Of a stretch of DNA of 64,000 nt, positions 37,631 to 45,767 are shown piece after piece. This DNA comes from Paenibacillus terricola (GTDB lineage Bacteria; Bacillota; Bacilli; Paenibacillales; Paenibacillaceae). The stretch lies in assembly GCF_014779765.1 (NCBI RefSeq), contig NZ_JACXZA010000001.1, positions 1,054,001-1,118,000 on the forward strand, written 5' to 3'. The notes below the pieces were generated by a model. It saw nothing but the letters and a program-made list of their open reading frames with translations. It was not told the origin of the DNA and did not search any database. Both the position numbers and the translations under genes were made by a program. Position 1 is the first letter of the stretch. Every line of letters begins with the position of its first letter.

Positions 37631-38666
37631 GCGGAGTGCAGCTGTGGTGCTCAGCTTATCATTATTAACGGCCGGAGGCTGCGGCTTGCTGCCGAAGGAG
37701 CAGGAGGAGGAGAAGCTTCCCGAGATTGCGCCTCCTACGATATCGAAGAAGCCGGAATACGATGTGACGACAGCTACGCTCGAGACGAAGGTATCGTCCG
37801 TTGGCAAGGTTATTTCGATGCAGGAGGAGACGTTGTTCTTCACGCTCGATGGCAAACGGCTGAAAGAGCTCTATGTTAAGAACGGTCAGGATGTAAAGGC
37901 CGGCGATCCGATCGGCGAGCTGGACGTGGACGATTTGCGCAAACAGCTGCGAACGAAAAATCTTGATTTCCGTCGTAAAGAAACAAGTATGAAGGAAACG
38001 TTGAAGAAGAAGGACGAAATGGATCCTGTTGATTTCGAGAGTGCAGTTATCGATTTCGAGGAAAGCCGTCAGGAGCTGACCGATCTGCAAGAAGAGATTG
38101 ATAAGTCGGTGTTGACATCTCCTTTCTCGGGCACGATCGTTGCGCTTAACGTGCAGAAGGGCGACGAGATCAAAACCTATCAGCCGATCTGTATCGTTGC
38201 GGATACGTCCCAATTGACAGCTGCAGCGAAGCTGACGAAGGATCAGCTGGCGAAAGTGTCGCTGGGTATGGAGGTCGTTGCCGACATTAACGGCATCGGT
38301 CAAGTGAAAGGCGTCGTTAAGCAGCTTCCGCTCCCGACGTCGACGGATAATAACAACGGTCAGAACGGCGGCGGTCAGCAGAAGCCGGAGCGTCCGGAGG
38401 ACTATTTGCTCGTTAAGCTCTCGAAGATGCCAGAAGGGCTTCTAAGGGGAACGCCGCTCTCGCTCAACATTATCGTGAATCGCAAGGAGAATGCGGTTGT
38501 TATACCGCTGTCCGCATTGCGCAGCGTTGGCGCCCGCCAATATGTGCAGGTTATCGAGGCGGATGGTACGAAACGCGAGGTTGACGTCGAGGTCGGCCAA
38601 CAAACTTCTACCGAAGCGGAAATCCTGAAAGGATTGACACCGGGACAGAAAGTCGTAGGTCGATAA
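37596..38666 (+). CDS. Lipoprotein membrane-fusion adaptor (HlyD/MacA-like)
   Basis: This is a membrane-attached adaptor for an FtsX-type ABC transporter. ATG 37596 has GGAGG at 37582-37586. The N-terminus is a lipoprotein signal with lipobox LTAGGC, so the mature protein starts at Cys. Then come a lipoyl/biotinyl-like half (YVKNGQDVKAGDPIGELDVD), a helical hairpin (RRKETSMKETLKKKDEMD), the second lipoyl half (SPFSGTIVALNVQKGDEI) and a beta-barrel with a short Asn/Gly-rich insert (DNNNGQNGGGQQKP). In a monoderm it probably reaches from the membrane into the wall. Confidence 0.9.
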   Translation: MFTRWWMGSLFKRSAAVVLSLSLLTAGGCGLLPKEQEEEKLPEIAPPTISKKPEYDVTTATLETKVSSVGKVISMQEETLFFTLDGKRLKELYVKNGQDVKAGDPIGELDVDDLRKQLRTKNLDFRRKETSMKETLKKKDEMDPVDFESAVIDFEESRQELTDLQEEIDKSVLTSPFSGTIVALNVQKGDEIKTYQPICIVADTSQLTAAAKLTKDQLAKVSLGMEVVADINGIGQVKGVVKQLPLPTSTDNNNGQNGGGQQKPERPEDYLLVKLSKMPEGLLRGTPLSLNIIVNRKENAVVIPLSALRSVGARQYVQVIEADGTKREVDVEVGQQTSTEAEILKGLTPGQKVVGR

Positions 38667-38669
38667 GCT

Positions 38670-41585
38670 ATGGGGATCCCGTTGTTTCGATTTCTGTATC
38701 GCAAAATGTGGAACACCCGCTGGCTGACGTTCAGCACGTTCGCCGGGCTGGTACTTGCAGTTGCGTTCACGACTAGTATTCCGATGTACGCCGATGGAGC
38801 GCTGAAGCGCGTTGTCGCGCAGTCGCTGCAGGAGAAAAGCGCTGGTCTGCCAGCAGGCTCATTGCTCATTCGTAATCAGGCGGCAGCCGGGTCGCAGACT
38901 GATCTTACAGCGCTTAAGGACGTAGACCAATATATACACACGGATGTACCGAAGCAAGTCGGTTTCCCGATATCAACAGATGTACGCACTTATTCCATTC
39001 GTAGTTCTGAGATTGTACCGGTTGATATTACGAAGGTGGATCCTAGCCGTGTGCGCCAGATGTCGCTCATGACGATGTCTGGTCTGGAAGATAAGGTCGA
39101 TCTGTCGCAAGGCCGTTGGTTCGTTGATTCAGCAAGCAGCAGCGGTGACGGCGTTATCGAGGCAGTCATGCTGGAAGAGGCGATGTTCCGCAACGATATT
39201 CATATCGATGATGAATTCGAATATCCCGTATATGGCGGACTTGATCTGACGCTGAAAGTAAAGATCGTTGGCGCGTTCAAGCCGAAGTTGGATACCGATC
39301 CCTATTGGTATCAAGGCATCGAAGGACTGATGGGCGGTCTGCTTATTGGCGACAAAACGATGGTAGATGGTCTGATGGGTCAGCAGCATATCCCGATGCA
39401 TACGGCGAACTGGTATTATGCTTTTGATTTAAGAGAGATTACAACGAGCCAGCTGTCACCGCTTAGCCGGACGCTGGAGCGCATGAATATCGACTTGTAT
39501 CAGCATATGAAAGATACGAAAGTCGAGATTTCATTCGCGTCGACGCTCTCGGAATTCCGTAAGCAGAGCATCCAGCTGCAGACGCTGCTGTTCACGCTGG
39601 CGGCGCCAATGATTGCGATGGTGTTCTTCTTCATCGCGATGAATGCGCGGCAATCGCTCGACAAGCAGCGCTCCGATATCGCTGTATTGCGAAGCCGCGG
39701 TGCACGGACGAAGCAAATCATTCTGATCTACCTGATAGAAGGTTTGCTGCTAGGTGTCTTGGCTCTTGCAATTGGACCGCTTCTAGGCTGGTTCATGGCG
39801 AAGAGTATCGGATCCGCGAACGGCTTCCTTACATTCGTCGATCGCAAATCGATTCCGGTCGGTTTCACGATGGATGCGATTATCGCTGGAGTTGCGGCAG
39901 TTGTGCTAGCCATTCTTGCGACTGTCATTCCAGCTATCAGCTATGCGCGCATGTCGATCGTCGTCTACAAGCAGCAGATGGCGCGTTCCGATCGCAGGCC
40001 GGTATGGCAGCGCTGGTTCTTGGATGTTGCGCTGCTTGGCGTTGCCGGATACGGATGGTATTTGTTCAATGAGCGGCAAATGATTTCATTCAAGACCGGC
40101 ATGACAACGGACCAGTTGAACGTACAGCCATTCCTGTTCTTCGTGCCTGCCATTGCAATATTCGCATTGGGACTATTCTTCCTGCGCATATTCCCATGGT
40201 TGCTGAAGCTATTCAACTGGCTGGGACGCAAGCTGCTTCCGGTGCCGCTTTATCTGACATTGGTTCAGCTGTCACGTTCGTCGAAAGGCTATTATCCGTT
40301 AATGACTTTGCTCATTCTGACGCTTGGTCTTGGCGTGTACAACGCATCTGCAGCGCGTACCATTGACCTGAACTCGACAGAACGGACGCAGTACAAATAC
40401 GGTACGGACGTTATTATGCAGACGGTTTGGGAAGGCACGGCTGAAGTCAGCATTTCGGACAATAGCAATAACGGCGGCGGCGGTCAAGGTGGCGGCCAAG
40501 GTGAAGGTTCGGGCGGCGGCGGTAACGGTGGTGGCGGTGGTCAAGGTGGCGGAGGCCAATCGGGCGGAGGCAACGCACCGACACGGATCAACTACTCTGA
40601 ACCGCCATTCCAGCTATTCAAGGAGATGGATGGCGTTGAAGCCGCAGCGCGTGTTCTGCAGACCAAAGGCAGCGTAAGGGTTGCTGACCGTTCGATAGGT
40701 CAAGGAACGCTGATGGGTATCGATAACGTCGATTTCTCGAAAGTCGCATGGTTTGGCAATGATCTATTCCCGGTCCATCCGTACTATTATTTGAGGAATC
40801 TAGGTTTGTTCGAGCAAGCGGCAATTATACCATCGTCGGTTGCTGACAAATATCAGCTTAAGCTTGGCGATACGATTTCCGTTGGTTTAACGGACGGCGT
40901 CATCGAGTTTGCGGTCGCAGGTATCGTGCCTTATTGGCCGACGCAGTATCCAGATAAGTCGCCTTTCATTATTGCAAACCTGGATTACATCTACGATCAA
41001 GTGCCGATTATTCCTTATGATGTATGGCTGAAGATGAAGCCGGGCGCTCTGGTTGGTCCGGTCATGACAGAGCTGCAGAAGCAGGGCGTAGAGCTTGCAT
41101 CAGTAACCGATGCGAGAACGGAGCTGCTGACGCAATCGAAGCATCCGACGCGCGGCGGCGTATTCGGTATTCTGAGCCTTGGTTTCCTCGTATCGATTAT
41201 CGTGTCGTTGACGGGCTACGTATTGTATTGGTTCTTCAACTTGTCTGGTCGCGTCGTTCAGTTCGGCGTGCTTCGAGCTATGGGGCTGTCGAGAAGACAG
41301 CTGACCGGTATGCTGCTGCTGGAGCAGTTGTTCACGGCAGGCTTATCGATAGGGCTCGGTATCTTAATTGGCAAAATTGCGAGCTTGCTGTTCCTGCCAT
41401 TCCTGCAGACGACGGACAACGTCGAGAATTCGGTTCCGCCGTTCCGCGTTGTATTCGATTCGCAGGATACGAACCAGCTGTACTTGGTTGTTTCAGTCAT
41501 GATGGTGCTTGGCGCTATGCTGCTGCTGCTTCATATCCGCAGGCTGCGCGTTCATCAGGCAGTCAAGATGGGAGAGGAGCGGTAG
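38670..41585 (+). CDS. Large FtsX-type ABC permease with Gly-rich insert
   Basis: This is a 971-aa permease of the FtsX/MacB superfamily with two FtsX-like halves. It has an N-terminal span, a first extracellular domain, a three-span block (about residues 305-440), further spans (about 450-575), a second extracellular domain and a last three-span block (about 830-960). Residues about 600-637 are nearly pure Gly/Gln/Asn, a flexible tether inside the second outer domain. It starts 3 bp after the adaptor gene. The substrate is unknown. Confidence 0.9.
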   Translation: MGIPLFRFLYRKMWNTRWLTFSTFAGLVLAVAFTTSIPMYADGALKRVVAQSLQEKSAGLPAGSLLIRNQAAAGSQTDLTALKDVDQYIHTDVPKQVGFPISTDVRTYSIRSSEIVPVDITKVDPSRVRQMSLMTMSGLEDKVDLSQGRWFVDSASSSGDGVIEAVMLEEAMFRNDIHIDDEFEYPVYGGLDLTLKVKIVGAFKPKLDTDPYWYQGIEGLMGGLLIGDKTMVDGLMGQQHIPMHTANWYYAFDLREITTSQLSPLSRTLERMNIDLYQHMKDTKVEISFASTLSEFRKQSIQLQTLLFTLAAPMIAMVFFFIAMNARQSLDKQRSDIAVLRSRGARTKQIILIYLIEGLLLGVLALAIGPLLGWFMAKSIGSANGFLTFVDRKSIPVGFTMDAIIAGVAAVVLAILATVIPAISYARMSIVVYKQQMARSDRRPVWQRWFLDVALLGVAGYGWYLFNERQMISFKTGMTTDQLNVQPFLFFVPAIAIFALGLFFLRIFPWLLKLFNWLGRKLLPVPLYLTLVQLSRSSKGYYPLMTLLILTLGLGVYNASAARTIDLNSTERTQYKYGTDVIMQTVWEGTAEVSISDNSNNGGGGQGGGQGEGSGGGGNGGGGGQGGGGQSGGGNAPTRINYSEPPFQLFKEMDGVEAAARVLQTKGSVRVADRSIGQGTLMGIDNVDFSKVAWFGNDLFPVHPYYYLRNLGLFEQAAIIPSSVADKYQLKLGDTISVGLTDGVIEFAVAGIVPYWPTQYPDKSPFIIANLDYIYDQVPIIPYDVWLKMKPGALVGPVMTELQKQGVELASVTDARTELLTQSKHPTRGGVFGILSLGFLVSIIVSLTGYVLYWFFNLSGRVVQFGVLRAMGLSRRQLTGMLLLEQLFTAGLSIGLGILIGKIASLLFLPFLQTTDNVENSVPPFRVVFDSQDTNQLYLVVSVMMVLGAMLLLLHIRRLRVHQAVKMGEER

Positions 41586-41588
41586 ACG

Positions 41589-42464
41589 ATGATAGATTGC
41601 GAAGGTTTAGTCAAAATTTACAAAACAGATGATCTCGAGGTTGTCGCCCTCCAAGGTTTGAACCTGCGGGTTGAAGATGGCGAGATGATGGCCATCATCG
41701 GCAACAGCGGCAGCGGTAAGTCAACGCTTCTGAACATTCTCGGCGGACTGGACCGGCCATCGGCCGGTTCCGTCAGAGTCGGGCCATGGGATCTGCTCAA
41801 GATTACGGAAGAGCAGATCGTTGAATACAAGCGTGATACCGTCGGATTCATCTGGCAGAACAACGCGCGCAACCTGCTGCCGTACTTGTCGGCACTCGAG
41901 AATGTCGAGATGCCGATGATGCTTGCCGGCCGCACGGATCGCGCTTATGCGAAGCAGCTGCTGGAATGGGTTGGCTTGAAGGAGCGCATGTACAATAAGC
42001 TCCATCAGTTGTCGGGCGGTGAGCAGCAGCGCGTTGCGCTTGCAATCGCGCTGTCCAACCGACCGAAGATGCTGCTCGCGGATGAACCGACAGGATCGGT
42101 CGACACGCGTACGAGCGATATGATCATGGATATTTTTCGCCGAATGAATCGTGAACTTGGGGTTACGATCGTTATCGTTACGCATGACTTGTCGCTTGCA
42201 AGCAAGGTTGACCGTGTTGTCGCAATCCGTGACGGCATGACGAGTACTGAGTTCATTAAGCGAAATCATCATCTGGATGAAGAGATCGCGGCAGGGGCCA
42301 GCGGGCTGAAGCAGGTTCACGAGGAATACGTGGTCATTGACCGCGTCGGCCGGATGCAAATTCCGAAGGAATATTTGTCCGCGCTGAACATTAAGGATAA
42401 GGCATCGATCGAGTTTGATGGCGAACGCATCGTCATCACGCCGCCTAGAACATTGGAGGGGTAG
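41589..42464 (+). CDS. ABC transporter ATP-binding protein with C-terminal AbrB-like domain
   Basis: This is the second ATPase of the operon, 291 aa. Walker A is GNSGSGKSTLLN, the signature is LSGGEQQRVALAIA, and Walker B is LLADEPTGSVD. After the ATPase core, residues about 245-291 read EEYVVIDRVGRMQIPKEY and continue NIKDKASIEFDGERIVI, the pattern of the swapped-hairpin AbrB/SpoVT/MazE DNA-binding fold. ATG 41589 follows GAGAGGAGCGG. One ATPase may serve the permease while the other, or the tail, links it to gene control; this is inference. Confidence 0.9.
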   Translation: MIDCEGLVKIYKTDDLEVVALQGLNLRVEDGEMMAIIGNSGSGKSTLLNILGGLDRPSAGSVRVGPWDLLKITEEQIVEYKRDTVGFIWQNNARNLLPYLSALENVEMPMMLAGRTDRAYAKQLLEWVGLKERMYNKLHQLSGGEQQRVALAIALSNRPKMLLADEPTGSVDTRTSDMIMDIFRRMNRELGVTIVIVTHDLSLASKVDRVVAIRDGMTSTEFIKRNHHLDEEIAAGASGLKQVHEEYVVIDRVGRMQIPKEYLSALNIKDKASIEFDGERIVITPPRTLEG

Positions 42465-42469
42465 ATAAC

Positions 42470-44068
42470 ATGGAGAAGAGAGTTTGGATGAAACGTGCTG
42501 CAGCGACGACGGTCGCTCTGACAATGCTTGTGCCGTTGATGGCGGCATGCAGCAAGGGAGAGAAAGATAGTTCAACGGAGAAGCGGGTGCTGCGTATCGG
42601 CACGCTGTATGGCGGCAAGGACAATGAACCTTGGTTCCGCCAACAATATACGGATACGTTCGAATTCACGCATCCGAATATCGAGCTTGAGATCGTTGGC
42701 GCGATCAACAATGATGATTCGCGATTCCAGACGTACGATCCGAACAACCAGCAGAAGCAGCCTGACGTTTATGAAGAATTGAAGAAGATGTTGACCGGTC
42801 AGAATCCAGTAGACGTTGTAGTGGTTGACTATACGCAGCTGAAACGTTTGGTCCAAGACAATCTGCTTCAACAGCTGGATCCATTGATCGCACAAGATAA
42901 ATTCGATTTGACGGACTATGTACCAACCGTATTGGATGGCATCAAGCAAGTGGGAGACAACAACCTGTACGCACTGACACCGACGTTCAGCGCTTCCGCA
43001 TTGTTCTATAATAAGAAGTTGTTCCAAGACGCAGGCGTCAGCGTTCCGACGGACGGCATGTTCTGGCCAGACATCGTGGACTTGGCACGTCGCGTCTCCA
43101 AGGGCGAGGGCAAGGACCGCAAATACGGTCTCTCGTTCAACCGCTGGCCGGGCAGCAACGGCATCTATGACGTTCAGAATTATGCAAGCACGCTGCAGCT
43201 CAAGACGTGGGACGACAAAGGCGAGAAGATGCTCGTGAATACGCAGGGCTGGGCAGACGCGCTGACGGTCGTTGCAGGCCTATATAAAGATGATATTATT
43301 CCGGACTCCGATGACGTTCAGAAGATGAATGAAAACAAAGAGGGCGGCGATGCCGGCATCTACAATCCAGTAGATAACGACTGGTTCCTGAGCGGCCGTG
43401 TTGCAATGACAATCTCCGACTTCAGCTATGTGAATGAGCTGACGCTGGCGAAAGACAATGCATCGAAGATCAAAAACTTTACTCCAGTCGATTGGGACGT
43501 AGTCACCGTTCCTCAGCATCAACAGGCAGCAGGCATCGGCGGCAACATCTATTACAGCCAGTTGATGAGCATTAATGCTAAAGCGCAGAACCCGGATGAC
43601 GCTTGGGAGTTCATCAAGTTCACGAACAGCCCTGAGCTCGCGAAGCTGAAGTCGAGAAGCCAATACGAGCTATCGTCCCGCAAATCGTTCATTAAGGCGT
43701 CTGAAAGTGCTACGCCGTTCAACATTGCAGCGTTCTATTCGCTGAAGCCAATCCCGCCTTCAGCGACGGATATGGATAAACTGTACCGCGAGAAGCCAGG
43801 CATCTGGGAAGCGACCAACGCCGGCAATGATGCATTCAACGACGTCGTCAAAGGCAACAAGACGGCGAAGGAGGCGCTTGCAGATTGGGAGACGAAAGGT
43901 AACGCCGTTCTCGAGAAGCTCAAGGCGAACCCGAACGGCGGCGATGGCGGCGGTACTATTGATGTGAAGCCGCTCGCAGAAGCTTCTGGTGAAGCAACGT
44001 CGACGGATTCGGCTGAAGCGACAGAGTCGACTGAAGCAACATCAACGGATGCTGCTGTTGCACGATAA
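42470..44068 (+). CDS. Extracellular solute-binding lipoprotein (family 1-like)
   Basis: This is a 532-aa binding protein. Its signal peptide ends in the lipobox VPLMAAC, placing Cys at about residue 25. The body has the fold pattern of sugar-type (MalE-like) binding proteins: VLRIGTLYGG, NPVDVVVVDYTQLKRL, ALFYNKKLFQDAGVSVPTD, and SGRVAMTISDFS. It ends in a low-complexity Ser/Thr/Glu/Ala tail (TSTDSAEATESTEATSTDAA). It closes an operon that otherwise encodes an FtsX-type, export-like transporter, an unusual partnership. No importer-type permeases follow. Confidence 0.88.
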   Translation: MEKRVWMKRAAATTVALTMLVPLMAACSKGEKDSSTEKRVLRIGTLYGGKDNEPWFRQQYTDTFEFTHPNIELEIVGAINNDDSRFQTYDPNNQQKQPDVYEELKKMLTGQNPVDVVVVDYTQLKRLVQDNLLQQLDPLIAQDKFDLTDYVPTVLDGIKQVGDNNLYALTPTFSASALFYNKKLFQDAGVSVPTDGMFWPDIVDLARRVSKGEGKDRKYGLSFNRWPGSNGIYDVQNYASTLQLKTWDDKGEKMLVNTQGWADALTVVAGLYKDDIIPDSDDVQKMNENKEGGDAGIYNPVDNDWFLSGRVAMTISDFSYVNELTLAKDNASKIKNFTPVDWDVVTVPQHQQAAGIGGNIYYSQLMSINAKAQNPDDAWEFIKFTNSPELAKLKSRSQYELSSRKSFIKASESATPFNIAAFYSLKPIPPSATDMDKLYREKPGIWEATNAGNDAFNDVVKGNKTAKEALADWETKGNAVLEKLKANPNGGDGGGTIDVKPLAEASGEATSTDSAEATESTEATSTDAAVAR

Positions 44069-44086
44069 GGAAAACCCGCAATCGCT

Positions 44087-44126
44087 AACCCGCAATCGCA
44101 AATACGATTGCGGGTTATTTTTTTGG
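44087..44126 (+). terminator. Terminator of the five-gene transporter operon
   Basis: AACCCGCAATCG (44087-44098) pairs with CGATTGCGGGTT (44105-44116), followed by ATTTTTTT. An extra copy of the left arm (44073-44084) stands in tandem just before it and could compete for pairing. Confidence 0.88.
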
Positions 44127-44175
44127 GTACATTAAGAACAACTTCTTAGTCACACAGAATGTGGAGGCGATACAC

Positions 44176-44340
44176 ATGAAATGGATTTATTGGGGCCGGC
44201 TCTACGAGACGAAATTCCAAGCTGGCTGCCTGGTACGGCGTATGGAGAACGATTGGTGGATTTATGGATATGACAGCCCATCGGAGGTTGAAGTGTTCCG
44301 ATCGCGCAAAGGCAGGTACGGCGTGCGGTATTTACCATGA
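44176..44340 (+). CDS. Small protein of unknown function (54 aa)
   Basis: ATG 44176 is preceded by GTGGAGGCGAT (44161-44171) and opens 54 codons to TGA 44338-44340. The product is rich in Trp, Tyr and Arg (MKWIYWGRLYETKFQAGCLV at the start, YGVRYLP at the end) and has no membrane span. I do not recognise it. The good ribosome site and balanced codons support a real gene. It lies between a terminator and the tRNA promoter. Confidence 0.6.
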   Translation: MKWIYWGRLYETKFQAGCLVRRMENDWWIYGYDSPSEVEVFRSRKGRYGVRYLP

Positions 44341-44366
44341 TTAATCGCAAATATTTCAAAAAACTG

Positions 44367-44396
44367 TTGACTTAGAGCGGCAAAATATAGTATATT
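44367..44396 (+). promoter_or_regulatory. Promoter of the tRNA pair
   Basis: TTGACT (44367-44372), 18 bp and TATATT (44391-44396) lie about 70 bp before the first tRNA. The tRNA-Val promoter on the minus strand has the same spacing and -10 box. Confidence 0.7.
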
Positions 44397-44465
44397 AATT
44401 TTTGTCTTCGTTTGAGAAATTAGTCGCTGATAGCTTTACAGCAGCAGCGATGGTGGATGTTATCA

Positions 44466-44542
44466 GGGCCTTTAGCTCAGTTGGTTAGAGCGGTCGGCTC
44501 ATAACCGATTGGTCACAGGTTCGAGTCCTGTAGGGCCCACCA
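44466..44542 (+). tRNA. tRNA with CAT anticodon (Ile2 more likely than Met)
   Basis: This 77-nt cloverleaf has acceptor GGGCCTT/AGGGCCC, D arm GCTCAGTTGGTTAGAGC, anticodon loop CTCATAA with CAT, T arm GGTTCGAGTCC and an encoded CCA. The acceptor pairs C4-G69 and C5-G68 are those used by the lysidine synthetase TilS in E. coli tRNA-Ile2, and the body resembles Bacillus tRNA-Ile2 more than elongator tRNA-Met. Assignment to Ile (reading ATA after lysidine) is inference. Confidence 0.9.
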
Positions 44543-44559
44543 GAGTTTCATCATATTGT

Positions 44560-44645
44560 GCCGGGGTGGCGGAATTGGCAGACGCACAGGACTTAAAATC
44601 CTGCGATGGGTGACCATCGTACGGGTTCGACCCCCGTCCTCGGCA
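44560..44645 (+). tRNA. tRNA-Leu (TAA)
   Basis: This long-variable-arm tRNA has acceptor GCCGGGG/CCTCGGC, anticodon loop ACTTAAAA with TAA, and variable arm CGATGGGTGACCATCG. The discriminator A is followed by TACCA, not CCA, so the 3' CCA is not encoded in register and must be added after processing. It is 17 nt from the preceding tRNA. Confidence 0.95.
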
Positions 44646-44651
44646 TACCAG

Positions 44652-44688
44652 AAAAAACCTTGAGAAATCAAGGTTTTTTCTTTTTTTT
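44652..44688 (+). terminator. Terminator of the tRNA pair
   Basis: AAAAAACCTTGA (44652-44663) and TCAAGGTTTTTT (44668-44679) are followed by CTTTTTTTT. Confidence 0.92.
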
Positions 44689-44819
44689 GCGAACCTGTAT
44701 ATTCATGAGCCCAGAGTGTTGAATCTAGGTACATAGGATTTATAGAAGTTCATAAAAAGCTGATAATACCTCCTTTGCAGGATCTGACAAGTTCAGATGC
44801 ATGTTAAGAGGGTTTCCTG

Positions 44820-44963
44820 ATGCAACACATTCTTATGACCATCTTGAAAATTCCATTTATGAGCACATGGGACAAGTCAACTGGTGACCACTGGCCTTTC
44901 AGGAAGGTCCGAGTACCAGGAAGACGAGATTACTATGTGTCTCGTGTCTTTGAAGTAGGTTAA
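44820..44963 (+). CDS. Possible small ORF (47 aa)
   Basis: ATG 44820 has AAGAGGG at 44806-44812 and opens 47 codons. The product begins MQHILMTILKIPFMSTWDKS and ends RRDYYVSRVFEVG, with a strongly basic middle. I do not recognise it. It lies in an AT-richer patch after the tRNA genes that also holds gene debris, so it could be a fragment of a longer lost gene. Confidence 0.3.
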   Translation: MQHILMTILKIPFMSTWDKSTGDHWPFRKVRVPGRRDYYVSRVFEVG

Positions 44964-44983
44964 TGTTGACTCGTAATAAGTGT

Positions 44984-45115
44984 CTAACTTCTGGTAACGG
45001 TTAGTTTGCCGCAGTTATTGAAGGCATTCCAAATCGCCATCTCGAAATAGTTAGCGGATTCTTCCACTCTCGTGACAAGTTCGTTTCTGACACAACGATT
45101 GTTCTGAGAGAGGTT
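44984..45115 (-). pseudogene. Possible C-terminal gene remnant
   Basis: A start-less minus-strand frame of 43 residues has a protein-like composition (RVEESANYFEMAIWNAFNN, ending KLTVTRS). It is closed upstream by a stop. It looks like the eroded end of a gene, but the family is not recognisable. The rest of 44690-45290 shows nothing definite except a TATAAT at 45238-45243 in front of the next gene. Confidence 0.25.
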
Positions 45116-45294
45116 TTAGCCGTAGCAGTTCTTTATGTTTGTTGAAGTGAAAAGTCCAATGAAAATCTTTATATTTCCTTTTATAAATCGCAATTGTAAA
45201 TTATTAAATTTTTATGGAATAAGTTGGTTGTTTGTGATATAATATACCTTGATTAGCTGGCCGGCTGACCACTACTATATGGGAGGGAATTTAA

Positions 45295-45732
45295 TTGTTA
45301 TTTAATAAAATTGGTAGGAAGCTAGTTCTTGTTTTAGTAATTGTTTTTGCTATTTTCGGAACTTCTACTAGTGCGTTTGCTTATGAACAACCTTTTTATA
45401 TTAATATAACGCTTCCTGAGACAAACAATTCAACACCTGTTATTTGTAACCATTGTGATGGCACTATGTTAGTTACATTTAATATGTCCACCTCTAGACC
45501 CGTAATGTTATATGCGGGTTATGATTATAGAGTTTGGAGTATCGACCAACAGAAATTTCTTTATACTTCAGGATGGTATCAACTAAGTGATGATAACCCT
45601 GAACATACTATAGTAATTAGAGATTTACCTGTTAATGAACGATTGCAAATTATTTTAGGGGTAACTGGTTATGATGGAAACCAAATCCATTATATTCAGC
45701 AGGCAAGTGGTTCTTTTATTTCAACACCGTAA
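45295..45732 (+). CDS. Secreted protein of unknown function, AT-rich
   Basis: TTG 45295 follows GGGAGGGA (45281-45288). The 145-aa product has a clear signal peptide (about residues 1-29, ending STSAFAYEQ). The mature part is about 115 residues, probably all-beta, with CNHCDG as its only Cys pair and YAGYDYRVWSIDQQKF. I do not recognise a family. Codons are much richer in A/T than in the neighbours, and the gene stands next to tRNA genes and debris, which suggests recent arrival. TATAAT at 45238 may be its -10. Confidence 0.7.
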   Translation: MLFNKIGRKLVLVLVIVFAIFGTSTSAFAYEQPFYINITLPETNNSTPVICNHCDGTMLVTFNMSTSRPVMLYAGYDYRVWSIDQQKFLYTSGWYQLSDDNPEHTIVIRDLPVNERLQIILGVTGYDGNQIHYIQQASGSFISTP

Positions 45733-45767
45733 AAGCCACTAAGAAAAGTAGAGCTTGTTAACGTATA

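Noticed and set aside
36773-44068. Classical sugar importer
   Set aside because: The permease is FtsX-type with large outer domains, an adaptor is present, and no importer-type permeases accompany the binding protein.
44513-44734. A 73-codon minus-strand frame over the tRNA genes
   Set aside because: It is a translation of antisense tRNA, a well-known source of false proteins.
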